DNA of 64,000 bases, taken from Skermanella mucosa (GTDB taxonomy: Bacteria; Pseudomonadota; Alphaproteobacteria; Azospirillales; Azospirillaceae). The translations under genes were made by a program, and so were the position numbers. Positions 44,401 through 52,300 of the stretch are shown piece after piece. The notes under the pieces are model-generated. The model made no database searches. It worked only from the letters and a program-made list of their open reading frames with translations, and was not told the DNA's origin. How positions within the stretch are numbered: position 1 is the stretch's first letter; each line of letters begins with the position of its first letter. The stretch lies in NCBI RefSeq assembly GCF_016765655.2, contig NZ_CP086106.1, forward strand, positions 1,486,501-1,550,500, in the 5' to 3' direction.

Positions 44401-45178
44401 CCAGCAGCTCCGGATCGGGTGGCGTCGTTTTCGCCCGCTCCAGCACGTGCCCCCAGGCGTCCTCCGCGTCCGGCACCAGCGCCTGGAGAACGCACAGCGC
44501 CACCGGCTGGCCGGAGGCGTCGGTCTGCTCGATCGTGCCGAGCAGGGCTGGGGTGTTGGCGAAGCCGGCCGTTCCGGTCAGAAAACGACCGACCTCCACC
44601 TCCGGGTGGAGGCCGGGCTCCAGCTTGCGCAAGCCCTTCAGCATCGCGCTGGAGCCGATCCGGATCGAGGTGTTGGACTGCTCCGTCCGGGAGCGCTGGA
44701 TGGCGGGTGCCGCTTCCGCCGTCACGCCGTTCCCCCCGCCGCTTTCCTCCGCCATTTGAGCCAGCAGCGCCCGCACGAAGGCATCGCGCGCGAAGGCGTC
44801 GATCAGCACGCCGGTGCGTCCGTCCTGGCGTACGCTTGCCAGCACCGCCGGGTCGCCGGGATCGGCCCCGCCTTGGCCCGCGCCGTCCCAGACCAGCATG
44901 AGCGGCAGGAAATAGCGCTGCTCGGCCCCTCCCGGCGGTTGCACGCGGAGCGTCGCCAGCAGCGCCGGCCCCTCGTCGGTCCGGACCTCCTCGCCCGCGG
45001 CCAGGGTGACGGAAGGCGTGCCGGCATCCTTGGCGCCGTACCAGCGATGGCGCAGCAGATATCCGGGCAGGACATGCTTTTGCAGCGTTTCGAGGGCCTC
45101 GCCGCGGAGGACGCCCATCACGGTACGGTCGGAAGAAGCCAGATCGATCGAAGTCGGAGCGGCGGCTGAGGTCGCCAT
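41495..45178 (-). CDS. Maltokinase-amylomaltase (4-alpha-glucanotransferase) fusion
   Basis: A 1227-residue two-enzyme protein. Residues 1-490 are a maltokinase: cap domain opening VLPGYLLRHRWYGAKD, catalytic loop HGDYHLGQVLVSRGDVFIIDFEGEP and the C-terminal helices with KALYEVGYELANRPDWVAIP. A short Ala/Pro linker (PASPAASATPA) leads to residues 500-1227, a GH77 amylomaltase: GIWGISAQLYLLRSRDDWGIGDF, the nucleophile Asp in GGLRIDHVMAL, the acid Glu in VVGEDLGTVPEGF and Asp in TVGSHDLATLRGWW. Both active sites look intact. Maltokinase makes maltose 1-phosphate for GlgE; MalQ transfers glucan chains. An AAGGG site supports the ATG at 45178 rather than GTG at 45187. Confidence 0.88.
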   Translation of the reverse strand: MATSAAAPTSIDLASSDRTVMGVLRGEALETLQKHVLPGYLLRHRWYGAKDAGTPSVTLAAGEEVRTDEGPALLATLRVQPPGGAEQRYFLPLMLVWDGAGQGGADPGDPAVLASVRQDGRTGVLIDAFARDAFVRALLAQMAEESGGGNGVTAEAAPAIQRSRTEQSNTSIRIGSSAMLKGLRKLEPGLHPEVEVGRFLTGTAGFANTPALLGTIEQTDASGQPVALCVLQALVPDAEDAWGHVLERAKTTPPDPELLALVGRLGRRTAEMHHALASQTDDPAFQAEQVENGTIGEWVEAVRTMARTTLASLERALPSLSPEVRGDAERLLSRRDELMGRFDALAPKDLEVSRTRLHGDYHLGQVLVSRGDVFIIDFEGEPMRPLAERRAKHSPLRDVAGMLRSFAYAAATAKPDRPEDWTRTVNAAFLDAYREAVKGAPGYPEDPAHADSLLRLFLFEKALYEVGYELANRPDWVAIPLKGVTELLDGVPASPAASATPALDKLAERAGIELEYKNAAGQMVRMSESAKRNMLAALGHDVPDERAASARLEALEQADLGRPLPPVSVVRASRRRIEVPLSFAPSGAQLRWHVSEEGGRRHEGTVKFSDLELLHTGEHAGRAVERRRLAIGLELPPGYHTLAVGGGGMAEATMPLIVTPDRCHLPPEMSQGAGIWGISAQLYLLRSRDDWGIGDFADLRSFVGKSADLGASVIGLNPLHTMFPDNPDHASPYSPASRLYLNILYIDPVKVPDYAGCERCRVLMEAPEFKRRLQAARDADLVDYAEATALKLPVLEVLFQQFKERASAERREAFARFRREQGEPLERLCRFLALRAHFAPDKADWRTWPPEYRKPDGEAVDRFARENADRIDFNAWTQWVADEQLAEAAAEARARGMAVGLYRDLAVGADSSGAETWANPGLVVSSAHVGAPPDLFNPAGQDWGLPPFDPQALRDQAYAGFIDLVRANMRHAGGLRIDHVMALQHLYWIPEGKPASEGVYVSYPLDDMVGILALESQRNRCLVVGEDLGTVPEGFRERMTEAGILSYRVVFFEYAEGGGFVGPEDYPHLALSTVGSHDLATLRGWWEEHDIGLKERHGLYPGADEAGNQRNLRARDKQALLDALKAAGLDLPAGFSVGSDYDDALSEAVHRFLAQTRSGIAMVQIDDLTEEPHQVNLPGTTDQHPNWRRKQSLSLEELTGNPRVVALARIFQDARPLTSSAKEADFK

Positions 45179-45211
45179 CGGGTGCACCCTTGGTTTGTAC
45201 GGTGTCCGCCC

Positions 45212-45236
45212 AACCCTCAGGGTGCGGTTAAGTTCC
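45212..45236 (-). promoter_or_regulatory. Candidate EcfG (general stress response) promoter for the maltokinase-malQ-treY operon
   Basis: Minus-strand GGAAC (45236-45232), 16 bases, then GGTT (45215-45212), close to the alphaproteobacterial EcfG pattern GGAAC-N16/17-CGTT. The start codon follows 34 bases later. One mismatch in the -10 element keeps this tentative. Confidence 0.4.
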
Positions 45237-45358
45237 GGTCGTCAACCTCACCTCCTGACCGACCTCTACTCCTTCGTTGTCATCGACCGCGGGCTTTCGG
45301 CGTTAGAGTGTGCTTTCGCGGCGGATCGCATGGTAGCGCCGGTGAGCGGGAGGCTTTT

Positions 45359-45748
45359 ATGACGGCAGGCTGCAAGATTTTGATCGTCGAGGATCAGATG
45401 CTGATCGCGATGGATCTGGAGCGGCTGATCGAGGGAATGGACTATACGGTCTGCGGTCTGGCGCGCACCCGGGCCGAGGCCCTGCGGCTCGCCGAGGAGC
45501 ATCGCCCCGACTTGGTCGTGATGGATGTCCGGCTGGCCGACGGCAGCGACGGCATCGCCGCCGCGCGCGAGCTTCGCCAGCGCTTCGACATCGGCGCCCT
45601 GATGATCTCCGGCCAGATCGACGCCGCCCAGGCGGAGGAGGCCGAGGCGGAGATCTTCCTGCGCAAGCCGTTCGAGCCGCGCCAGCTTCGCCGCGCCATC
45701 GCCGACGCGCTCCGCCTGCGTCGGGTAGACCCCGGCTCGGCGGCCTGA
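45359..45748 (+). CDS. Single-domain response regulator
   Basis: A 129-residue receiver domain with no output domain. ILIVEDQMLIAMDLERLIE holds the acidic pocket, VVMDVRLADGSDGIAAA the phosphoacceptor Asp, and FLRKPFEPRQL the conserved Lys. This sequence type resembles the stand-alone receivers paired with HWE-family kinases in alphaproteobacteria. Its partner kinase is not adjacent. A GGGAGG site lies just before the ATG. It is divergent from the maltokinase-malQ gene. Confidence 0.83.
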   Translation: MTAGCKILIVEDQMLIAMDLERLIEGMDYTVCGLARTRAEALRLAEEHRPDLVVMDVRLADGSDGIAAARELRQRFDIGALMISGQIDAAQAEEAEAEIFLRKPFEPRQLRRAIADALRLRRVDPGSAA

Positions 45749-45766
45749 CATTTCCTTTTCGCGGAG

Positions 45767-45806
45767 GGGCGGCGTCCCGCCGCCCATGGTGCGCGGGACG
45801 CGCACC
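45767..45806. terminator. Pair of hairpins between convergent genes
   Basis: Two perfect 7-bp stems with five-base loops stand back to back: 45767-45785 (GGGCGGC / GCCGCCC) and 45788-45806 (GGTGCGC / GCGCACC). They lie between the convergent stops at 45748 and 45825 and probably end transcription in both directions. No clear T-run. Confidence 0.5.
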
Positions 45807-45824
45807 CTCCGGAATTCGGCGTGC

Positions 45825-46121
45825 CTACCGCTCCAGCGCCCTGTCCATCCGACGCGACTCGTCCCGCAGGTCCAGCAGCTCGCGCCGGTCCAGGATGTCC
45901 GCCTTGCCTTGGCGGTCCAGCAATTCGCGGCGCTCCTGGCTTTCACGGAGCTGGTCCCGGTACAGCTCTGCCCGTCCCCGGTCGGACGGGTCGATCCGTT
46001 CGCCCGGCACAGGGGTGCGGTGGGGAGAAATGACGTTGCGTTCCCCCGGCACCTGGGCCGCCGCCGTGCCGATGGGCAGCAGCAGGGCGGCCATGATGAT
46101 CAGTTTTCTCATCACAGTCAT
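45825..46121 (-). CDS. Small exported protein of unknown function
   Basis: A 98-residue protein with a signal peptide (LIIMAALLLPIGTAAAQ) and a mature part rich in Arg, Glu and Asp (RDQLRESQERRELLDRQG, RRELLDLRDESRRMDRAL) that likely forms a helix or coiled coil. I do not recognise a family. The start could be the ATG at 46121 or 46112. Confidence 0.5.
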   Translation of the reverse strand: MTVMRKLIIMAALLLPIGTAAAQVPGERNVISPHRTPVPGERIDPSDRGRAELYRDQLRESQERRELLDRQGKADILDRRELLDLRDESRRMDRALER

Positions 46122-46212
46122 GTGGGGTGCCGGGGGACACCGGTCCAGGCTGTGGTTCCGCAAGCGTAATGATCGTGGCGCCGGCCTGGGCGACGGCTGA
46201 GGGGTTCACTTC

Positions 46213-46422
46213 ACCGTCCGGGCCGGAGAACCAAGCTTCCAACTGATCACGCTTCCGGCCTGTCGGCTTTTACAGGACGCCACGCCGGATCTCGGCGATG
46301 GTGAGGCTGGAGACAAACAAATCCTCGTCGAGGCGTTCGGCCATCCAAGCCAGCAGCGATCCCGAGGGAGCCGACTTGATGACATTGCTGATGATGTTGG
46401 TATCGAGAAGATAGCGCGTCAC
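46213..46422 (-). pseudogene. Broken VapC-type PIN-domain toxin
   Basis: From GTG at 46422 the frame reads MTRYLLDTNIISNVIKSAPS, the PIN N-terminus with its first catalytic Asp, then SSLTIAEIRRGVL and a stop (TAA, 46272-46270) after 50 residues. The same frame continues past the stop with GRKRDQLEAWFSGPDG, which still looks like PIN toxin, and then similarity ends near 46213. A full toxin would be about 130 residues with further acidic residues. So the gene carries a nonsense change and a 3' truncation. Its GTG overlaps the antitoxin stop (GTGA). Confidence 0.8.
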
Positions 46423-46721
46423 AGATCGATCTTGCGGCCGGTTTCCTGGGGGCGCCGCAGATCGAGATCCGCCCCGACCAGCGGTGAGCGGCGCAGGGCT
46501 TCCAGAATGCCGCCCTTCCTCGGGGGTTCGCTCCCAAGACCATGGCTGACGATCGATCGGAGCCGGGCCGCCTCCGGTCCGTCGTCGGCGAGACGCTTTG
46601 CCAGGGACCGGATGAGATCACGGTCGGCATCATGGCCCAGCACCTCGAAACGGGCCATGCCACGCTGGGCGAGGCGATCCCGATAGTTCCCGATCGCGCG
46701 CTTCGGAGACGTGTCGCTCAT
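46419..46721 (-). CDS. Antitoxin of a VapBC-type module, orphaned
   Basis: A 100-residue intact protein beginning MSDTSPKRAIGNYRDRLAQRGMARFEVLGHD and ending PLVGADLDLRRPQETGRKIDL. Its place directly before, and overlapping, a PIN toxin remnant is the reason for the antitoxin call. The C-terminal GADLDLRRP...GRKIDL segment is of the kind that wraps toxins, though I infer this. A GGAGG site lies before the ATG. With its toxin dead, it may be a leftover or may still regulate its own promoter. Confidence 0.65.
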   Translation of the reverse strand: MSDTSPKRAIGNYRDRLAQRGMARFEVLGHDADRDLIRSLAKRLADDGPEAARLRSIVSHGLGSEPPRKGGILEALRRSPLVGADLDLRRPQETGRKIDL

Positions 46722-46886
46722 GCCCAGCCTCCACCGTATGACCTGTAATATGTCCGGCGACAGGCTTCGGTGGAATCATCCCATGCCCGCTCTTGAAGAG
46801 CATGGGGTAATTCTGCCGCTGCGCGCCGTCTTGTCCATGGTCGGCAACCGCCTTACGGTCGATCGCTCTTACCCAACGGGAGTCCG

Positions 46887-47102
46887 ATGATCACCAGCAA
46901 GCTTAGTCGCAAGGGAAAGACGACCATTCCGAAGCGGGTGCGTACCGCGCTCGGGCTGCGCGAGGGTGACAGGATTGTTTACAATTTTGAAGAAGACCGC
47001 GTGATCCTGAGGCGCGCCGTCTCCGAACAGACCGATGATCCTTTGCATGCCTTCGACGAGTGGAATTCGGAGGCGGATCGGCGAGCCTATGCTGGGCTGT
47101 AA
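46887..47102 (+). CDS. AbrB/MazE-type (SpoVT-AbrB) antitoxin, no toxin gene following
   Basis: A 71-residue swapped-hairpin DNA-binding protein: ITSKLSRKGKTTIPKRVRTALGLREGDRI is the SpoVT/AbrB motif, and the C-terminal DPLHAFDEWNSEADRRAYAGL is a toxin-contacting tail of the MazE/PrlF/VapB kind. A toxin gene would be expected directly downstream, but the next 99 bases hold none and then a VOC gene starts. GGGAG precedes the ATG. It could be a solitary regulator or the surviving half of a module. Confidence 0.75.
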   Translation: MITSKLSRKGKTTIPKRVRTALGLREGDRIVYNFEEDRVILRRAVSEQTDDPLHAFDEWNSEADRRAYAGL

Positions 47103-47201
47103 TATTCGGAATGCCGGCATGTCGGACGTCGAGCCGGGACGATCGCGCGGTCCCTGGTTCCTGTCTCCTGTCCAATCACCAAGCCGATGGGGAAGAAGCC
47201 G

Positions 47202-47615
47202 ATGCTGTCCCATGTCTATGTCGGGATCACCGATTTCCAGCGCGCCTTCACCTTCTACAGTGCCCTGATGGCGGAACTCGGATATCCGCTGAAGTTCCGC
47301 GAGCCCGAGAATTCCTGGGCCGGCTGGATGCCGAAGGCGGGCGGGCGGCCGTTGTTCCTGATCGGCACGCCCTATGACGGACAGCGGGCCGATTCGGGCA
47401 ACGGGCACATGGTCGCTCTGCTCGCCCCGAGCCGGGAAGCCGTCGATCGGTGCCACGCCATCGCCATGGCCGCCGGAGCGAGGGACGAGGGAAAGCCGGG
47501 TCTCCGGCCGCATTATCACCCCGACTACTACGGCGCCTATTTCCGCGATCTCGACGGGAACAAGATCTGCGTCTGCTGCCATGATCCCGTCCCCGGAGCG
47601 GACAGGCCGGCTTGA
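47202..47615 (+). CDS. VOC-family (glyoxalase/bleomycin-resistance fold) protein
   Basis: A 137-residue vicinal-oxygen-chelate protein: MLSHVYVGITDFQRAFTFYS, then the second half with HYHPDYYGAYFRDLDGNKICVCCH. The His early in the chain and the late RDLDGNK motif are usual metal and fold positions. Such proteins include lactoylglutathione lyases and dioxygenases; the reaction is unknown. I chose ATG at 47202 since GGGGAAG stands before it; ATG at 47187 is an alternative. Confidence 0.8.
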   Translation: MLSHVYVGITDFQRAFTFYSALMAELGYPLKFREPENSWAGWMPKAGGRPLFLIGTPYDGQRADSGNGHMVALLAPSREAVDRCHAIAMAAGARDEGKPGLRPHYHPDYYGAYFRDLDGNKICVCCHDPVPGADRPA

Positions 47616-47711
47616 CCAGCGCGCCGACCGGCCGGACCGATCCAGGACATACCCCCTCCTGAAGAGCGTAAAATTTTCTCCACCGCCTTGACCTCCTTCC
47701 ACGTCTGGTGT

Positions 47712-47726
47712 GTTCTTGTTTTGTTC
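47712..47726 (+). promoter_or_regulatory. LexA (SOS) box upstream of imuB
   Basis: GTTCTTGTTTTGTTC is an exact GTTC-N7-GTTC, the alphaproteobacterial LexA consensus. It lies 50 bases before the imuB start, where a repressor would block the promoter of the imuB-dnaE2 operon. Confidence 0.85.
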
Positions 47727-47775
47727 TGAGCGTGATGGCGCCGCATGGCAAGAGGACTGACGGAGTGGAGTATCG

Positions 47776-49305
47776 ATGGCGCGGCGGGTTCTCTCCCTAT
47801 GGCTTCCCGGCTTGGCAACCGACCGGCTGGCCCGCCGCAAGCCGGCCCTGCGGGATTTGCCGCTCGTCACCACCCTCGGGGAGCGCGGGCGGGTGATCGT
47901 CGCGGCGGTCAATGCCTCGGCAGACTCGGCCGGCATCCAGCCGGGCATGACGCTGGCCGACGCCCGCGCGCTGGAACCCTCCGTCCATCCCGTCGATGCC
48001 GATCCTGCCGCCGACGCCCAGGCGCTGGACGGGCTGACGGACTGGTGCGGGCGCTATACGCCGTGGGTCGGGCTGGACGCGCCGGACGGCATCTTCCTCG
48101 ACATATCCGGGTGCGCGCACCTGTTCGGCGGCGAGCCGGCGCTGCTCCGCGACGTGGTCGGCCGGTTGAAAGGGTTCGGCTATCAGGCCGGGGCGGCGGT
48201 CGCCGATTCGGCGGGGGCCGCCTGGGCGGTGGCGCGGCACGGCGGGGAGCGGATCGTTGCCGTGCCGCCGGGGCGCGGGCGGCAGGCGCTGGCCGGGCTG
48301 CCGGTGGAAGCGCTGCGCCTGCCGGCCGAGACGGCGGCCGGGCTGCGCCGGGTCGGCATGCGGCGGGTCGGCGACCTCTACGGCATGCCGCGCGCCGCGA
48401 TCACCACGCGGTTCGGCTTGGTCGTCACCCGGCGGCTCGACCTCGCGCTCGGCGTGTCGCCGGAGCCGATCTCGCCGCGCCGGCCGGTCCCGCCCCACGT
48501 CGCGCGCGCCGCCTTCGCCGAGCCGATCTCGACGCCGGAGAACTTGGCGGACGTCACCCGCCGCCTGCTGGACGAGTTGTGCGCCGGGCTGGAGCGGGCG
48601 GGCAGGGGAGCCCGGCGGCTGGAGCTCCGCTTCTTCCGGGTGGACGGGCGAGTGGAGCGCTCCACAGTCGGGACCAGCCGGCCGGTGCGGGCTCCCGCCC
48701 ATCTGGCCCGCCTGTTCGCCGAAAAGCTGGACCGGGTGGCGCCCGGCCCCGGCATCGAGATCATGATCCTTTCCGCCACCGCCGAACCGCTCGGCCCGGA
48801 GCAGGTCGAGATGCCGGTCGGCGACTCCCGGCCTGTCTCGGTCACCTCCGGAGACGTGGCCGAGCTGGTGGACCGGCTGGGCAACCGCCTGGGCCTGTCC
48901 GGGGTCCGGCGCCTGATGCCGCGCGAGAGCTGGTGGCCGGAGAACGCGGTCGAGGCGGTTCCCGCGTTGTCCGGCCCGTCCCCCGGATCGAAGGATGCCG
49001 CCGCCCCCTGGCCGGCGGACCGCGCGCGTCCGCTCCGCCTGCTGCCCCGGCCCGAGGCGATCGACGTGATCGCCCCCGTCCCGGACGACCCGCCCCTGGC
49101 GTTCCGCTGGCGGGACGGGATGCACAAGGTCGTCCATGCCGAGGGGCCGGAGCGGCTGGAACCGGAATGGTGGCGCGAACTGGATGAGCTGCGCGACTAT
49201 TACCGGGTCGAGGACGCGGACGGACAACGCTTCTGGGTCTACCGCGCCGGCCTGTACCAGCCGGGCCGGGCGGCGCGCTGGTATCTCCACGGGTTCTTTC
49301 CATGA
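47776..49305 (+). CDS. imuB: ImuB, catalytically inactive Y-family polymerase subunit of the mutasome
   Basis: A 509-residue Y-family-like protein. The opening [18 protein letters not shown] replaces the catalytic Asp segment, and the place of SIDEAFLD reads [11 protein letters not shown], so the Asp-Glu pair is incomplete. That loss of catalytic acids is typical of ImuB, which acts as an adaptor bridging DnaE2 and the beta clamp. The C-terminus is a PRYYRVED-like segment ([20 protein letters not shown]), common in the family. It forms an operon with dnaE2 (ATGA overlap) behind a LexA box. The usual third gene, imuA, is not found before it. Confidence 0.9.
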   Translation: MARRVLSLWLPGLATDRLARRKPALRDLPLVTTLGERGRVIVAAVNASADSAGIQPGMTLADARALEPSVHPVDADPAADAQALDGLTDWCGRYTPWVGLDAPDGIFLDISGCAHLFGGEPALLRDVVGRLKGFGYQAGAAVADSAGAAWAVARHGGERIVAVPPGRGRQALAGLPVEALRLPAETAAGLRRVGMRRVGDLYGMPRAAITTRFGLVVTRRLDLALGVSPEPISPRRPVPPHVARAAFAEPISTPENLADVTRRLLDELCAGLERAGRGARRLELRFFRVDGRVERSTVGTSRPVRAPAHLARLFAEKLDRVAPGPGIEIMILSATAEPLGPEQVEMPVGDSRPVSVTSGDVAELVDRLGNRLGLSGVRRLMPRESWWPENAVEAVPALSGPSPGSKDAAAPWPADRARPLRLLPRPEAIDVIAPVPDDPPLAFRWRDGMHKVVHAEGPERLEPEWWRELDELRDYYRVEDADGQRFWVYRAGLYQPGRAARWYLHGFFP

Positions 49306-52300
49306 CCCCGCCGGAGTCCGACGATACGACGAGGGAAACCGGGGTCAGACCACCATTTCCCCCGAACGGTGGCATTCCGGGAGAGTCGGCGGGAAATGGT
49401 CTGACCCCGGTTTCCAGGCCCAGCCCTGCGGCGGTCTATGCCGAGCTCCAGGTCTCGACCAATTTCAGCTTCCTGCGCGGCGCCTCCCATGCGGAGGAGC
49501 TGGCGACGACCGCCGCGGCGCTGGGCCACTCGGCCATCGCGGTGACCGACCGCAACAGCCTTGCCGGGGTGGTGCGTGCCCATGTCGCGGCCAAGGGGGC
49601 CGGCATCCGGCTGGTGGTCGGCTGCCGGCTGGACCTGACCGACGGGCCGAGCCTGCTCTGCTTGCCGACCGACCGCGCCGCCTATGGCAGGCTGTCGCGG
49701 CTGCTCACCGCCGGGCGGCTGAGGGCGCCCAAGGGCCAGTGCCACCTGACCCGGGCCGACCTGCACGACCATGCCGAGGGCCAGATCCTGATCGCCCTGG
49801 CGCCGGACCATCCCGGGCCGGACTTCGCCGACGCGCTGCGCGCCTACCGCGAGCTGTTCCGCAGGCGCCTGCACCTCGCGGCCAGCCACCTGTACCGGGG
49901 TGACGACGCGAGGCGTCTCGTCCGGCTCGCGGCGCTGGCGGCCGACGTCCGGGTGCCGCTGGTCGCCACCAACGACGTGCATTACCACGCGCCGCACCGC
50001 CGGGTGCTCCAGGACGTGCTGACCTGCATCCGCGAGCACCGCACCGTCCACGACGCCGGCTACCTGCTGGCGGCCAACGCCGAGCGCCACCTGAAGGCGC
50101 CGGAGGAGATGGCCCGCCTGTTCCGCCGCCATCCCGACGCCGTCGCCCGCACGGTCGAGATCGCGGAGGCCTGCACCTTCTCCCTGGACGAGCTGCGCTA
50201 CGAATATCCGGACGAGATCACCACCGGGGGCCGCACCCCGCAGCAGGAGTTGGCCCGCCTGACGGAGATCGGCGCCGCCGAGCGCTATCCCGCCGACCTG
50301 CATCCCGGCGGCATCCCGGCCAAGGTCCGGGCCGCCATCGACCACGAGCTGCCGCTGATCGAGCAGCTGGGCTACGCGCCCTATTTCCTGACCGTCCACG
50401 ACATCGTCCGCTACGCCCGCTCGCGCGGGATCCTGTGCCAGGGCAGGGGATCGGCGGCCAACTCGGCGGTGTGCTACTGCCTGGGCATCACCGCGGTGGA
50501 CCCGGCGCGCTCCGACCTGCTGTTCGAGCGGTTCGTCTCCGCCGCGCGCAACGAGCCGCCCGACATCGACGTGGATTTCGAGCACGAGCGGCGCGAGGAG
50601 GTGATCCAGTACATCTACGCCAAGTACGGTCGCGACCGCGCCGGCATCGCCGCCACGGTCAGCCGCTACCGGGCGCGCGGCGCGATCCGGGAGGTAGGCA
50701 AGGCGCTGGGCCTGTCGGAGGACACGGTCGCCCGGCTGGCCGGCTCGATCTGGGGCTGGGGCCGGGACGGCATCGACGAGGACCGCGCGCGGGAGCATGG
50801 CCTGGACCCGGCCGACCCGACCCTGCGTATGGTGCTGGACCTCTCCGGCGAGCTGATCAACTTCCCCCGCCACCTGGGCCAGCATGTCGGCGGCTTCGTG
50901 ATCACCCGCGGTCCCCTGTCGGAGCTGTGCCCGATCGTCAACGCCGCCATGCCGGACCGGACCACGATCGAGTGGGACAAGGACGATATCGACGCGCTGG
51001 GCATCCTGAAGGTGGACGTGCTGGCGCTCGGCATGCTGACCTGCCTGCGCAAGGGCTTCGACCTGCTGCGCGACCACCGCGGCATCGACCTGGCGCTCGC
51101 CACCGTCCCGGCCGAGGACCCCGCCGTGTACGAGATGCTGTGCCGGGCCGACAGCCTGGGGGTGTTCCAGGTGGAGAGCCGGGCGCAGATGTCCATGCTG
51201 CCGCGCCTCAAGCCCCGCACCTTCTACGACCTGGTGGTCGAGGTCGCGATCGTCCGCCCCGGCCCGATCCAGGGCGACATGGTCCATCCCTATCTGCGCC
51301 GCCGCCAGGGCAAGGAGAAGGTCGAATACCCCTCGGACGAGCTGCGCCGGGTGCTGGAGAAGACCCTGGGCGTGCCGCTGTTCCAGGAGCAGGCGATGAA
51401 GATCGCCATCGTCGCGGCGGGCTTCACCCCGTCGGAGGCCGACCAGCTCCGCCGCGCCATGGCGACCTTCCGCAAGGTCGGCCTCATCCACACCTTCGAG
51501 ACCAAGATGATCGAGGGCATGGTCGGGCGCGGCTACGACCGCGCCTTCGCCGAGCGCTGCTTCCGCCAGATCGAGGGCTTCGGCACCTACGGCTTTCCCG
51601 AGAGCCACGCCGCCAGCTTCGCGCTGCTGGTCTATGTCTCGGCCTGGATGAAATGCCACCACCCCGACGTGTTCGCCTGCGCTCTGCTCAACAGCCAGCC
51701 CATGGGATTCTACGCCCCGGCCCAGATCGTGCGCGACGCCCGCGACCACGGGGTGACCGTGCTGGGGCCGGATGTCAACCGGTCCGACTGGGACTGCACG
51801 CTGGAGCCGGCGGGCACCGGGTATCATGCGCTGCGCCTGGGATTCCGGCAGATCAAGGGCTTCCGGCAGGCCGACGCCGCGGCCCTGGTCGCGGCGCGGT
51901 CCGGGGCGCCGTTCCGCGATCCCCACGACGTCCGGCGCCGCGCGGAGCTGTCGGCACCGGCGCTGGAACTGCTCGCCCAGGCCGACGCCTGGCGGTCGCT
52001 CGGCCTGGACCGGCGTGCAGCCCTGTGGGCCGTGCAGGCGCTGGGGCCGGAACCGCTGCCGCTGTTCGCCCGGCTGGACGGCCCGGCATCGCCGGAACCC
52101 GAAGTCACGCTGCCCGACATGGCGCTGGGCGAGCACGTGGTCGAGGACTATGCCAGCCTGTCCCTGTCGCTGAAGTGCCACCCGCTCTACCTGCTGCGGC
52201 CGGGGCTGGAACGGGCCGGCGTCTCTCCCTCCACCCGCCTCGACGAGGCGCGGCACAATACGCGGCTGACCGTCGCCGGACTGGTGCTGGTGCGCCAGCG

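Noticed and set aside
41627-45169. A 1180-codon open frame on the plus strand opposite the maltokinase-MalQ gene
   Set aside because: It is antisense to a gene with clear enzyme motifs, has Arg/Gln/Gly-rich sequence with no domain, and reflects the lack of stop codons in high-GC third-position DNA.
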